64,000 nucleotides of DNA, from contig NC_016627.1 in assembly GCF_000237085.1 (NCBI RefSeq), positions 930,001-994,000 on the forward strand. The letters are read 5' to 3'. Source of the DNA: Acetivibrio clariflavus DSM 19732. Lineage in GTDB: Bacteria; Bacillota; Clostridia; Acetivibrionales; Acetivibrionaceae. The notes under the pieces were generated by a model. It was not told where the DNA came from, ran no database searches, and saw nothing but the letters and a program-made list of their open reading frames with translations. Shown here in pieces: positions 17,170 to 27,302 of this stretch (its first letter is position 1; each line of letters begins with the position of its first letter). Position numbers and translations under genes: made by a program.

Positions 17170-19452
17170 ATGGCAAAGAAATGTTTAATAATAGTATTAT
17201 TGATAGTTTTTATAATGTTTTTACAACCTAATAATTATTATATATTTGCTGAAGAGAATACTGAGATAACAGTGGAAAATGATAATGATAAACTCGGAGA
17301 GCTTCTGGAAGAAAAAATTGAAGAAAATGAAAAAGAAAATGAAGAAACAAGCTATATAAAAGTTACCGATTTGGATATAGCTGATTATAAAACAACCATG
17401 AAAGTTGGTGAGAAACAACTTCTTGTAGTTACAGTATTGCCGCTTGATGCTACTGATAAAAAAGTAAGATATTACTCAAGTAAGGAGTCAGTCGCAAAAG
17501 TAAATGAGTTGGGAAGGATTACTGCATTATCTCCTGGTACAACCCGAATTACTATTGAAGCTGCTGATGGAGTAAGTGAGGAATTCAAACTGAAGGTAGT
17601 TTCTTCGAAAGACACATATATAGAGGTTTCGGAATTGGATCTCGGTGATTATAAAAAAGAAATGAGGGTTGGAGATAATCAACTGTTATCAGTAACTGTT
17701 CTTCCTTATGATGTAACTGACAAAAACGTAAAATATGCGTCAAGCAATGAGAAAGTAGCTACAGTAAATGGACTTGGCAGAATTACCGCTCTTTCGGAAG
17801 GAGAGACTGTAATAACTGTAAAAGCAGGTAATAAGGAAAATTCATTTGTTTTGAAAGTATTGCCCAAAAAAGACACGAGAGTCAAGGATATTGATTTGGG
17901 AGATTACCAAGAGAAAATGAAAGTGGGAGAAACACAACTGTTAATGCCGGCAGTTATACCACAGGATGCAGTAAATCCCGGTTTTAAATATACTTCTACG
18001 AAAACTGAAGTTGCTACAATAAATGAAATTGGAAGGATCAGAGCGCATAAAGAAGGAACTACCGTAATTATTGTGGAGGCGGATGGAGTAAAAAAGCAGT
18101 TTGAGTTAACGGTTTATGGCGAAATAAAGGCAGCGGAAATGGATTTAGGAGATTATCAAAAAGTAATGAAGGTGGGAGATAAGCAGTTGCTAACACCTTC
18201 TGTATTGCCAAGGGAGGCATCAGACAGGAAGATTACATACAAATCCACCAATGAAGATGTTGCGTCTGTTAATGTATTTGGAAGAATTGAAGCTCATGCT
18301 ATTGGTGAGACGGAAATAATTGTCAGTGTGGATGAAATTGAAAAATCTTTTGACTTAAAGGTTATAGAGAACAAGGATTATCCTGTGGAAGATATTTATA
18401 TAGAGAAATATGAGGAAAAGATGGAAGTTGGCAAAACTCAGAGATTATCTGTAACAGTATTGCCATATTATGCAAAGGATTCAACAGTGGAATACAGTTC
18501 AGAAGATTATACAATTGCTACAGTAAATTCATCAGGAGAAATTAAAGCCATAAAAGAGGGAAGTACCGTAATAAATATCAAAGCAGGGGATGTAACAAAG
18601 CAAATTACAATTCATGTAGTGACGGCAACAGAAAGAATAGCAGTAAACAAAACGTACGTTGTTCTGAAGACAGGTGAGCAGTTTCAATTAAATTGTAAGG
18701 TTTCACCACCTGAAGCAAATCAAAAAATAGAATTCAAATCTAATGAGCCTTTAGTTGCAAAAGTTGACGATAACGGTTTGATAACTGCAGTTGATACTGG
18801 TGTGGCTACTATTATTGTTACTAACGGATATAGGCAGACAGAGGTTACTGTACTTGTTAATAAAGAATTTATTAAAGAAGGAGAAGAAGTTATTCCGTTA
18901 GCAAGTTCTGAGTATGAAGTAGATCTACTTGCTGAAATGATTAAAAATTCTGATAAAATGAAAGTGGTTATAAACAAAAGTGAGTTTTCAAAAGTGACAA
19001 AGTCAGCATTTAAACATTTGTATCTTTTGGAAAAAATTCTTATAGTAGATGGAGGAGAATATATAATTGAGATAAAAGGAAATGATATTGTTAATTACGA
19101 AAATGAACTATTTACTAATATAAAATATAACGAGATAAGCAAAGGAATTGAAATTATTATAAACGAGAATCAAAAACTTCCGGGTAAAATAAGCATTTCC
19201 TTTGATAATATTCAAATTCAAAGAGCAAAGTATCTATATTTATATAATGAAGCTAAGAAAAAATATGAAGTTATTAGCAATGCTATAGAAAACGGAACAA
19301 TTACAATAGATATAGGCGGTAAATATCTATTAACAAATAAAAAATTATCATTATTAAGAGTTAATTTATTTGTGACAATTATAGGAGGAATTGGATTTTT
19401 AACTATGGTCACTATATATATAATATCAAGGAGAAGATATTGGTTCTGGTAA
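17170..19452 (+). CDS. Surface protein with six BIG2 Ig-like repeats
   Basis: 760 residues: signal peptide (ends about residue 27), an acidic Glu/Asn-rich linker, then six BIG2 domains of about 75-80 residues with the cadence LDLGDY...MKVGEKQLL...VTVLP...ATVN..GRITAL. A C-terminal non-repeated domain follows (about 590-720), then one membrane helix (VTIIGGIGFLTMVTIYIIS) and a basic tail, so it is anchored with the repeats outside. It ends the bacteriocin cluster 10 bases after hlyD. It could be a wall-spanning adhesin or shield for exported peptide (inference). Confidence 0.8.
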   Translation: MAKKCLIIVLLIVFIMFLQPNNYYIFAEENTEITVENDNDKLGELLEEKIEENEKENEETSYIKVTDLDIADYKTTMKVGEKQLLVVTVLPLDATDKKVRYYSSKESVAKVNELGRITALSPGTTRITIEAADGVSEEFKLKVVSSKDTYIEVSELDLGDYKKEMRVGDNQLLSVTVLPYDVTDKNVKYASSNEKVATVNGLGRITALSEGETVITVKAGNKENSFVLKVLPKKDTRVKDIDLGDYQEKMKVGETQLLMPAVIPQDAVNPGFKYTSTKTEVATINEIGRIRAHKEGTTVIIVEADGVKKQFELTVYGEIKAAEMDLGDYQKVMKVGDKQLLTPSVLPREASDRKITYKSTNEDVASVNVFGRIEAHAIGETEIIVSVDEIEKSFDLKVIENKDYPVEDIYIEKYEEKMEVGKTQRLSVTVLPYYAKDSTVEYSSEDYTIATVNSSGEIKAIKEGSTVINIKAGDVTKQITIHVVTATERIAVNKTYVVLKTGEQFQLNCKVSPPEANQKIEFKSNEPLVAKVDDNGLITAVDTGVATIIVTNGYRQTEVTVLVNKEFIKEGEEVIPLASSEYEVDLLAEMIKNSDKMKVVINKSEFSKVTKSAFKHLYLLEKILIVDGGEYIIEIKGNDIVNYENELFTNIKYNEISKGIEIIINENQKLPGKISISFDNIQIQRAKYLYLYNEAKKKYEVISNAIENGTITIDIGGKYLLTNKKLSLLRVNLFVTIIGGIGFLTMVTIYIISRRRYWFW

Positions 19453-19540
19453 AACATTAAAACAGGGGACGGTTTGAAACTACTGAAAAACACCAAATAA
19501 AAAATGTAAAACATTCAATATATTTCAACAAATATATAGT

Positions 19541-19603
19541 AAAAAACCTCCTTCAATGGTATGATGGAATCGCGCAAAACCAAAACCACAAAGGAGGTTT
19601 TTT
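19541..19603 (+). promoter_or_regulatory. Hairpin over the IS1182 transposase start (copy 2)
   Basis: AAAAAACCTCCTT (19542-19554) pairs with AAGGAGGTTTTTT (19590-19602), enclosing the ribosome site of the transposase just before ATG 19605; conserved from copy 1. Confidence 0.6.
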
Positions 19604-19604
19604 A

Positions 19605-21148
19605 AATGCTAAAAGATAAAAATAATTAATTAAGCATCTATTCAATATTATACAATAAAATTCCAGAAAATCATATACTTAAATTAATAAATAATGCAAT
19701 TGATTTTAGTTTTATTAATAAACTACTCGAAAAATCCTATTGTAAATATTATGGCCGACCTGCAAAAGAGCCTGAACTTATGTTAAGGCTTTTAATTCTT
19801 CAGTATTTGTACAACTTATCCGATGAACGTGTAATCGAGGAAGCTTCATTAAATCTGGCATACCTATGGTTTCTTGGAATTAATCCTGAAGAAGAACTTC
19901 CCCATCCGAGTTTACTGGCAAAATTCAGAGTTCATAGGCTACAGGAAGTTACAATGGATGAAATAATAACTGAAGTAGTAAAACAGTGTGTAGAAAAAAA
20001 TATAATTAAGTCCGGTGGAATTAGTATTGATTGTACACACACTCATGCCAATACTGTAAAAAAAGTACCCGAGAGGGTACTAAAGCATATTACCAAAAAG
20101 ATATTTAAAAATCTAGAAAAAGAGGCAGGAGAGATACCGGAAGAAATCAATACAAATATTCCAAACTATAAGGAAATAGCAGATCATAAAGAAGCAAAAG
20201 CGACAATGAAGGCTTATGTGGAAGAAGTCATTGCGCAGGTTGAAGAAAAAATTGAACGGGAAAAACATACGAAAACATACAAAGTTATAGAAAAAGCCCG
20301 TGAGATATTAGAAGACCCAAAATTTATAGAACAAAAGAGTATAAGGTCATTGGTAGACCAGAATGCAAGAGTAGGATATAAATCGAAAACAGAAAGTTTT
20401 TTTGGATATAAAACAGAGTATGCAATGACAACAAAAGAAAGGATAATAACGGCAGTAAGGGTATATAACGGTGCATACGTTGACGGTACAGGATTTGAAG
20501 AATTAATTGATTTGACAAAGGATAGCGGAATAGAAATAAAAGAGGTATATGAGGATAAAGCATATTTCAGGAAGCCAATTTTAGATGTAATAAAAGAAAA
20601 CGGTGCCGAAGCATACATACCGATTAGTGAAATGGTATACAAAATAGATGAGAGTAAATATGCGTATAATAAGGATTCGGACCAATGGTTTTGTGATTAT
20701 GGGAATTATACCGTAGAGAAGCAGAGAAAGATAAGAAAAAGTGACGGTCGAGAATCATGGAAATATAAGTTTGATGTAGAAGGATGTCAGAAGTGTCCAA
20801 AAAAGATCAATGCTTCAAAATAGGGAAATCAAACACTTTAGAAATAAGTGTAAATATACCTGAATATTATGAATACAGCCAAAGAGCAAAAACGAAGGAA
20901 TTTATAGAAAGATATAAAGAACGAACAAGTCAAGAGTGGAAAAATGGATAGATTTCATGGATTAAGCCGTGCCCGAGGGTACGGCTTAAGAAGCATGTCA
21001 ATGCAATCAAAATTAACAGCATTGGTAGTAAATTTAAAGAGGATAGCCCAACTGGTATCCTCTTTAAGTAAAAATAATCATTATTTTTTGCTTCTGAAAA
21101 TTAGAAATAAATGTTTTCGGCTGTATAAAACTGTAAAAGTGGCTTAAA
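19605..21148 (+). pseudogene. IS1182-family transposase, copy 2
   Basis: ATG 19605 is followed by a stop at codon 8 (TAA where copy 1 has CAA), although the frame then runs open from 19629 to 20823 with the DDE domain intact. At CCA AAA AAG (about 20796) both copies must shift back one base to reach the C-terminal part KKDQCFKIGKS. A private deletion of about 8 bases near 20948 breaks the RFHGLSRARGYGLR end. Thus it is inactive, by lesions different from those in copy 1. Confidence 0.8.
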
Positions 21149-21173
21149 AAAACCCTACTTTTTCAGTGGTTTC

Positions 21174-21432
21174 GAACCATCCCCTGTTTTGTGTTTTGTA
21201 CTTCCAAAAGGTGATAAAATAGGTTATAATAAATTTTTAAAGCAGTGAATAATGATAAAAGACTATACAATGAAGTCAAGAAGGCATTAGATGAAGGTAG
21301 AAATATAGAAGATTTGTACTAAATGAAAAAGTTGAGGTAATTGGAGAATTGCTTGAATATATAGAAGGATTAAAAAATCAGGTGAATTATTTATAAAGTA
21401 AGAAATCAAAAAAATTAAAAGGTGATAAATAT
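21174..21432. other. Flanking repeat and a small coding remnant
   Basis: The inverted dispersed repeat (21174-21207) is followed by a short open stretch (about 21242-21328: NNDKRLYNEVKKALDEG) that ends in stops and a shifted continuation (VEVIGELLEYIEGLKNQ). It may be the tail of a lost toxin or immunity gene. Family not recognised. Confidence 0.35.
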
Positions 21433-22666
21433 ATGAGAGATCCATTATGTAATGAAAGTTATTTGTTAAAAACAATAGAATCTAAAAAGAAGAATATCTG
21501 TGAAACGAAACAAGAGATTGCTGAATTAAAAGCTGATATAGAAAAGGGGGATACAAAGATATCCAAGAGATAATCAAAGTATAATCTATGCTGAATTTAA
21601 GGGAATGTTTAGGAAGAATATAGATATGATTATGGCTAAATATTCTTTGGGAAGTACGCCGGATACAATGGTAAATGATTATTTGGATTGTATAACATGT
21701 TTAGAGAATATGGGCGAAGAAGGGCTCGGGTATATTTTCTTTTTATGGATGGTAGCACTGGGGATTCTTTTGGAAGTAAACAAAGAAGAACTAAAAAGAC
21801 TTGCTTGCATTATAGAGAACAAAAAAATAGAAGATGCTCTTATAGATTTTCTTTTAAAGGCTTGTAATATAGAATGGCAACATTATATAAATACATATCA
21901 AAAAGAAAATCCGTATTCCAAAACTGCAGAGATTATAGAAATAGCATTACATAATAAAGACAAAGAAGAAGCTTCGAAAAGGCTTCAAAAATATATGGAT
22001 AAAGAATGGTTTAAGGGACACTATGACTATGAGTGGAGAAATGCTCATAAAGAACCTGGTTATTATGGACTTTGGAGTTTTGAGACAGCTGCATTGGTTA
22101 AGATACTAAAACTAGATGATAGTGCCATTAAGGATAATAATCATTACCCGTATGATTTAGCTCATTACAAAAATGAAATGTCTTTTGATTTAAGTTGGTA
22201 TAGTATGCCTTTAGAGAAAGAGACGATTAAGGAAGAGAAGGCAGTATTGGGTATACCTAATAATCCTGAATTAGAGCAAATAATACCACCCAAATTCAAT
22301 AATTTCGTGAATGAAGTGATAAATGATTATAACGTTTTAACTGATGACGAGTTTTGGAAGAAATATAACTTGGAAAAAATTTGGTTTAAGTTAGAAGAGT
22401 TTAAAAAAGATAATAAAGATAAAAAATTATTAGGAACGATTGTTGTATCTCTGCTTGTAGATAAGGGCTTTATTTTGCAATTGGATTATAAAGAGGAGTT
22501 AATAGATCATATAGAAAATATACATAATTACTGGCCCGAGCAAGAAGTTAAGTTAGTGTGTTTTGAACTGGATAATGATCAGTACTATTATGCATATATA
22601 CCTAAAAACGTAATGAAAGATTCATTGTATGAAGTGAAATTGATAGAAGTAGAAAATAAAAAGTAG
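21433..22666 (+). pseudogene. PoNe-type immunity protein (PoNi; DUF1910/DUF1911), frameshifted
   Basis: The N-terminal part (MRDPLCNESYLLKTIESKKK) and the long part from 21605 (MFRKNIDMIMAKYSLGSTPDTMVNDY) form one helical protein of the DUF1910/DUF1911 type once a single base near 21558 is corrected. GYYGLWSFETAALVKIL and HYPYDLAHYKN are typical. These proteins neutralise PoNe DNase toxins delivered between bacteria. The C-terminal quarter (from residue about 240) is an added domain; the same domain is found alone at 42209-42579. No PoNe toxin remains nearby, so the gene is orphaned between insertion sequences. Confidence 0.7.
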
Positions 22667-22728
22667 AACAGGGGACGGTTTGGAGTGCCCACCCCCTTGT
22701 GGTGTACAGTTTGTGGACGGTTAATTTA

Positions 22729-24310
22729 GAGGATGTAAAAAATCTTGTGTATAAGAGATTGAATGTTCTCCTTCTTGGCAAGAATTTCTAATAAGAAAAG
22801 CTAAGGAGGAGAATTTTATGTCAACACTATCAAAAGAACATATAAAGCAATTAGTTCGGGAAAATAATTTCCAAAGCGTATCAGATGTAAATGCATATCT
22901 AAAAGACATTTTTAAAGATATTATTCAAGAACTGCTTGAGGCAGAACTTGAAGCAGAATTGGGTTATGCAAAAGATGATGTGGCAAATAAAAATACCGAT
23001 AATAGCCGTAATGGTTATACACCAAAAAAAATAAAAAGTGAGTTTGGTGAAATTGATATACAAGTGCCTAGAGATCGTAAAGGAGAATTTCAACCTAAAA
23101 TTATCCCAAAATATCAGCGTAATGTTTCCGGAATTGAGGAAAAAGTTATAGCTCTATATGCAAGGGGAATGTCTACAAGAGATATTAGTCAACAAATTGA
23201 AGAACTTTATGGATTCAGCCTGTCTCCGGAGATGGTTAGCAAGATTACTGACAGAATTGCTCCAGAAATAAAAGAATGGCAGCAAAGACCTCTTGAACCT
23301 ATATATTCTTTTATATTTATGGACGCAATTCATTATAAGGTAAAGGATGAAGGAAGAATAACAAACCGGGCAGCTTACGTTGTTCTAGGAGTTACTATTG
23401 ATGGATATAAAGATATCTTAGGGATATGGATTGGTGATAATGAATCGTCAAAATTTTGGCTTGGTGTACTGAATGACCTTAAAAATAGAGGAGTACAGGA
23501 TGTTTTAATTTTTTGTGTTGATGGACTTACCGGACTTAAGGAAGCCATAAATGCTGCATATCCAAAATCTGAAGTGCAGCGTTGCATAATACATCAGCTG
23601 AGAAATTCTTTTAAGTATGTGCCATACAAAGACCTAAAAGCATTTAGTAATGATTTCAAAGAAGTATATCATGCTATTAATGAAGAAATAGCATTAGAAA
23701 AACTTTATGAACTTAAAGAAAAGTGGGGAAAGGAATATCCTTTTGCAATACGTAGTTGGGAAAATAACTGGGATGTTATAAGTCCATTTTTCAAATTTCC
23801 AGAAGAAATACGAAAAATAATTTATACTACAAATATAATTGAAGGACTACATCGTCAGTTTCGTAAGGTCACAAAAACAAAAACAATATTTCCAACAGAC
23901 AGTTCACTAGAAAAGATTTTATATTTAGCATCAATGAATGTAGTAAAAAAATGGACACAACGTTACAAAAACTGGGATAGAGTACTTAGCCAATTGGTAA
24001 TCCAATATCCAGGTAGGCTGGAAGAGTATATTTAAAAGCATTCACCCCCACCGCCCTCAAGGGCTCATCCTCATCGCCGGATGGGCTAGACCTCACAAAA
24101 TTAAAAATATAGGTTTAAAAGGCTAATACTGACCATTATAAATGATTATTGCCAGATTTAATCAAGTTTATGTATAAAACTTAATAAATCCGGCAATAAT
24201 ATACAATGGAAAGGCAATAAAAAACAATATTCTGTAAACCTTGTCAACTAAAATTTACTTGCTAAAGAAGGATTACATAAATTATGATACACAAAATTAC
24301 TTACATTCCC
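22729..24310 (+). mobile_element. IS256-family element, apparently intact
   Basis: Inverted ends GAGGATGTAAAAAATCTTGT (22729-) and GGGAATGTAAGTAATTTTGT (complement, ending 24310), flanked by an 8-base target duplication TTAATTTA (22721-22728 and 24311-24318). It carries one intact transposase. A non-coding tail of about 275 bases follows the gene. A dispersed repeat core lies just outside its left end (22664). Confidence 0.85.
22818..24035 (+). CDS. IS256-family transposase
   Basis: 405 residues, the usual length for a mutator-type DDE transposase. Catalytic residues sit in IFMDAIHYK (first Asp), FCVDGLTG (second Asp) and the helix TTNIIEGLHRQFRK (Glu). The N-terminal helical DNA-binding region includes the STRDISQQIEELYGF motif. 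ATG after AGGAGG at 22804. No lesion seen, so this is the one element in the window likely to be active. Confidence 0.9.
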   Translation: MSTLSKEHIKQLVRENNFQSVSDVNAYLKDIFKDIIQELLEAELEAELGYAKDDVANKNTDNSRNGYTPKKIKSEFGEIDIQVPRDRKGEFQPKIIPKYQRNVSGIEEKVIALYARGMSTRDISQQIEELYGFSLSPEMVSKITDRIAPEIKEWQQRPLEPIYSFIFMDAIHYKVKDEGRITNRAAYVVLGVTIDGYKDILGIWIGDNESSKFWLGVLNDLKNRGVQDVLIFCVDGLTGLKEAINAAYPKSEVQRCIIHQLRNSFKYVPYKDLKAFSNDFKEVYHAINEEIALEKLYELKEKWGKEYPFAIRSWENNWDVISPFFKFPEEIRKIIYTTNIIEGLHRQFRKVTKTKTIFPTDSSLEKILYLASMNVVKKWTQRYKNWDRVLSQLVIQYPGRLEEYI

Positions 24311-24329
24311 TTAATTTATTAGATTTTTT

Positions 24330-25087
24330 GGCTGTGTGAAACTTTTTCTGTAAATTGACTTTCTATGATAATTTTCAACGGGGCTTGTAAGTCAGATTCT
24401 GGCTTACAAGCCCTTGGTTATAATATAGTGAAAAGAAAATGGCAACTTATCCTCGCAAGCTTGCGTATAATACCATTATCCCTGACTGAAAAGTGCACGG
24501 CGTCTATAAAAACTATTGGGTAAACACTAGATAAAGGCCGTTTTTGCCATTCCTCGATTTCAGGAAGTAACTTGTTAGTGATATTTGAAACCATGCCTTC
24601 ACTGACTTCAAATCCATAAATATCCTCAATTTGCTCAGAAATCTCCCGTGTTGTAAGTCCTTTTGCATACATGCTATGATTTTGTCCTCAATTCCTGAAA
24701 TATCTTTTTGTCGCTTACGAACTATTTTAGGCTCAAATGAGCTCTCACGATCCTGTGGAACATCAATTTCCATCTCACCATATTTACTGCGAATAGTTTT
24801 ACTCTTCTTTCAATTACGGGAATTTGAATTTTCTGAACGTTCATACGGTTCACACCCTAAATGTTCATCCATTTCTGCTTCTAATATAGCTTGCATAGTA
24901 CTGCCCAGTAGATTCTTTAAAGCATCCTGGATGTCTTCTGCTGTTTTAATCATACTCCTGAATTAAACCGGCAATAATGTTCTTTTTGCCCTCACTCATG
25001 GGCTCTCGTCTTTTTGCCATAAAAAAGCCTCCTATGATTCTATATTTTATCATAGAAAGCTTATTTTACAGAGTTTTTTTCACAGTC
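24330..25087 (-). mobile_element. IS256-family remnant
   Basis: Inverted ends GGCTGTGTGAAACTTTTT (24330-) and GACTGTGAAAAAAACTCT (complement, ending 25087) with a second matching block CTTTCTATGATA inside both ends. Only about 757 bases remain, so roughly half of the transposase has been deleted. A perfect hairpin GGGCTTGTAAG/CTTACAAGCCC (24381-24413) lies near its left end. It abuts the intact IS256. Confidence 0.75.
24418..25020 (-). pseudogene. IS256-family transposase fragment
   Basis: Reads MAKRREPMSEGKKNIIAG from 25020, then in shifted frames IKTAEDIQDALKNLLGST, YGEMEIDVPQDRESSFEPK, GLTTREISEQIEDIYGF and VFIDAVHFSVRDNGI, which is the N-terminal half of an IS256 transposase up to the first catalytic Asp. 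Stops and shifts break it and the C-terminal half is missing. It is about 50% like the intact copy by eye, so it is a different IS256 lineage. Confidence 0.75.
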
Positions 25088-25107
25088 TCTCCCTGTTTTG
25101 TGTTTTG

Positions 25108-25335
25108 TTAAAAATTGCGCTTTCCTGAAAGAATCATCATTTTATCTTTGTTAGGTTCAATTTCAGTCTTGACTACTTTTTCATTCCATTCGTCAGGGGC
25201 GACCTCTTCAATGGAAATTGTGATTGCTCCCTGTGGACAACCCCAAAACTCGAGAAATACTTCGTTGATCTTTTCCACAACTTTCTTTTTTGTTTCCTCA
25301 TCCTTCGGATAACATTTAATTGCAATGTACGGCAT
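25108..25335 (-). CDS. 4-oxalocrotonate tautomerase-like protein
   Basis: 75 residues, tautomerase superfamily. It starts MPYIAIKCYPKDEETKKKV; after the initiator Met the catalytic Pro1 is exposed, and the EVF.EFWGCPQGAITISIEEV core matches the beta-alpha-beta fold. These enzymes move double bonds in small keto acids or act promiscuously. It is the last gene of a minus-strand operon, 15 bases after the flavin reductase gene. Confidence 0.8.
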   Translation of the reverse strand: MPYIAIKCYPKDEETKKKVVEKINEVFLEFWGCPQGAITISIEEVAPDEWNEKVVKTEIEPNKDKMMILSGKRNF

Positions 25336-25350
25336 ACTGATTCTCCTTTA

Positions 25351-25908
25351 CTATTTTATTTTCTTTCCATCACTGAAAGCATTACCTACTTTTTCGCCAA
25401 GTTTCAGATAGGTTTTGTGAACTCCGTCATAGGCTATAGGATTCAACTTTTCGGGGGAGATCAGACCGTCTTCACCGATAATGCTTTCATCAGCACTAAC
25501 ATTTACGATTTCACCGATAACTATGCCGTCCTCGTTAAACTTCACAAGCTTACATTCTAGTGTCATAGGCAGTTCCTTAATGATAGGAGCATCCACAAAT
25601 TCGCTCTTTTCGGTATGGAATCCTGCTTTCTCCAACTTATTTGGCACATCGTTTCCAGAAACAATTCCTACATAATCTGCTTCAACCACATGTGCTGCAT
25701 CGGCAAAGCTAACGGTAAAGGCTCCCTTTGCCTTGATATTCTTTGTTGTTTTGTGTTCTTCGCTTAGAGACAGCATAATCTGGTTAAAATCGTAAATTCC
25801 GCCCCAAGCAGCATTCATGGCGTTGGGAACACCGTTTTCATCATAAGTACCGACGATCAATACCGGCATGGGATAAAACCAAGTTTGTTTTCCGAAATTT
25901 TTTCTCAT
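25351..25908 (-). CDS. Flavin reductase-like (FMN-binding) domain protein
   Basis: 185 residues of the flavin reductase-like split-barrel family: MPVLIVGTYDENGVPNAMNAAWGG, NIKAKGAFTVSFAD and a final KLNPIAYDGVHKTYLKLGEKVG. Such proteins bind FMN and transfer hydride or electrons. It shares an operon with a MATE pump and a tautomerase, which suggests response to a toxic aromatic or quinone-like compound (inference). AGGAG precedes the start. Confidence 0.8.
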   Translation of the reverse strand: MRKNFGKQTWFYPMPVLIVGTYDENGVPNAMNAAWGGIYDFNQIMLSLSEEHKTTKNIKAKGAFTVSFADAAHVVEADYVGIVSGNDVPNKLEKAGFHTEKSEFVDAPIIKELPMTLECKLVKFNEDGIVIGEIVNVSADESIIGEDGLISPEKLNPIAYDGVHKTYLKLGEKVGNAFSDGKKIK

Positions 25909-25991
25909 AACCTATTCTCCTTTCTTAATATTATAATAGATCTTCTTAATTTCATTATCAAAATTTTTTACAGTGCTTCATATAATCTTTA

Positions 25992-27302
25992 TTAGTGAAA
26001 GTTAATTCCATTCCTTTCGGAATATTTAAAAAGAAAGATTGCCAAAATCATAGATAGAATCTCATAAATAGCCATTGTAAACCAGATAGAATTTCCACCG
26101 AAAATAGTAGGAACTATAAGAATGACTGCTGTATTGAAAATCAGGCTTCTGCAAATATTAAGTACCAGTGCAGGCTTGGTTCTCTTAGTAGAATATAGAT
26201 AAGCGGAAATGATCGAATTGACCGACATAAATATAAATCCCGGTGAGTACATCGGCATGTATTTAATTACACTTTCCAGAGTTTCCGCATTAGCTCCGAA
26301 CAGAGAAGAAACGGGACCACCGACAAAAAACAGTAAAATAGTTATAAGAATACTGCCTGTCAGATTAATTATAATCCCTGCACGTAAATAATACTTTAAT
26401 CCGTTTTCATCTTTACTTCCGTAGCATTGACCGAACAAAGGCTGAAGCCCAACTGCTGTTGCAAAGAAGATTGCAGCGGAAAAAGATCCCACGTAGCCAA
26501 TGATGGAATAGGCATTTACAGCAGTTTCGCCGAGTAATGCAAGAAGCATAAGGTTTGTACATAGAATTGAAATAGGGGCTGCAAACTGATTGACAGCTTC
26601 CGGTGTACCTCTGCCGAACATTTTAAGCAGCAGGGCTTTATCAAATTTGAATCGCTTAAATTTCAAAACGCTTTTTCCCCTAAGAAAATAAGAGATAACA
26701 ATCAACATTCCAACAGTCTCAGAGATACCCGTAGCTATGGCTGCTCCTTTTACTCCCATACTTAAAGGGAAGACAAACAACCAGTCAAGGAAAATATTAA
26801 GTGCCGATGCAAAAACGCTGGAAGCACTTACAAGCACTGTAACTCCTTCGTTTCGGCCAAAGTTATTTGCAAAGGAAAACAAAGCACTAGGAATAGCAAA
26901 TACACAATACCAAAATAAATAATCGGTTACATGATTATAAAATACATCGGTGGCACCGAGGAACCTTGCAATCTGACCCGTAAAAACAATACCGGATAGT
27001 CCAATAATTCCTGAGATCAGAATGGTTGCTATAAAAGAATGCATAAACGCTTCGTTAGCACCTTCGGTATCTCCTCGTCCTAATCGGATGGCCGTAATGG
27101 TGATTCCCCCGACCACAGTCAGCATAATCAACGCACCCAGTACCATAACAAATGGGATGACGATATTGACAGCACCGAGGGCATCGGTTCCGACACCGTT
27201 CCCAACAAAAATGCCGTCAATAATGGAAAACAGGAAAAATGCAATATTACTGATGATAGCAGGACATACATTTTTGATCAGTATTTTCGCTCTATTACTC
27301 AT
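25992..27302 (-). CDS. MATE-family multidrug efflux transporter
   Basis: 436 residues with about twelve membrane helices in two six-helix halves. Typical signatures: FSIIDGIFVGNGVGTDALGAVN near the start, and GAAIATGISETVGM in the first half. It would export cationic drugs in exchange for Na+ or H+. The start ATG overlaps the stop of the upstream marR remnant (ATGA), so expression was coupled to that regulator. Confidence 0.85.
   Translation of the reverse strand: MSNRAKILIKNVCPAIISNIAFFLFSIIDGIFVGNGVGTDALGAVNIVIPFVMVLGALIMLTVVGGITITAIRLGRGDTEGANEAFMHSFIATILISGIIGLSGIVFTGQIARFLGATDVFYNHVTDYLFWYCVFAIPSALFSFANNFGRNEGVTVLVSASSVFASALNIFLDWLFVFPLSMGVKGAAIATGISETVGMLIVISYFLRGKSVLKFKRFKFDKALLLKMFGRGTPEAVNQFAAPISILCTNLMLLALLGETAVNAYSIIGYVGSFSAAIFFATAVGLQPLFGQCYGSKDENGLKYYLRAGIIINLTGSILITILLFFVGGPVSSLFGANAETLESVIKYMPMYSPGFIFMSVNSIISAYLYSTKRTKPALVLNICRSLIFNTAVILIVPTIFGGNSIWFTMAIYEILSMILAIFLFKYSERNGINFH

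Larger units (their letters stand above)
19476..21173 (+). mobile_element. IS1182-family element, copy 2 (inactive)
   Basis: Ends GAAACTACTGAAAAA (19476-19490) and the complement of GAAACCACTGAAAAA (ending 21173). Both flanks carry the dispersed repeat, but in opposite orientation (AAAACAGGGGACGGTTT on the left, its inverse on the right), so no simple target duplication is visible. Nearly identical to 8911-10627 in the reverse orientation. Confidence 0.85.

Noticed and set aside
20324-20642. Hydrophobic minus-strand frames opposite the IS1182 transposase
   Set aside because: They mirror the conserved transposase frame and occur in both IS copies; they are shadows with no ribosome site.
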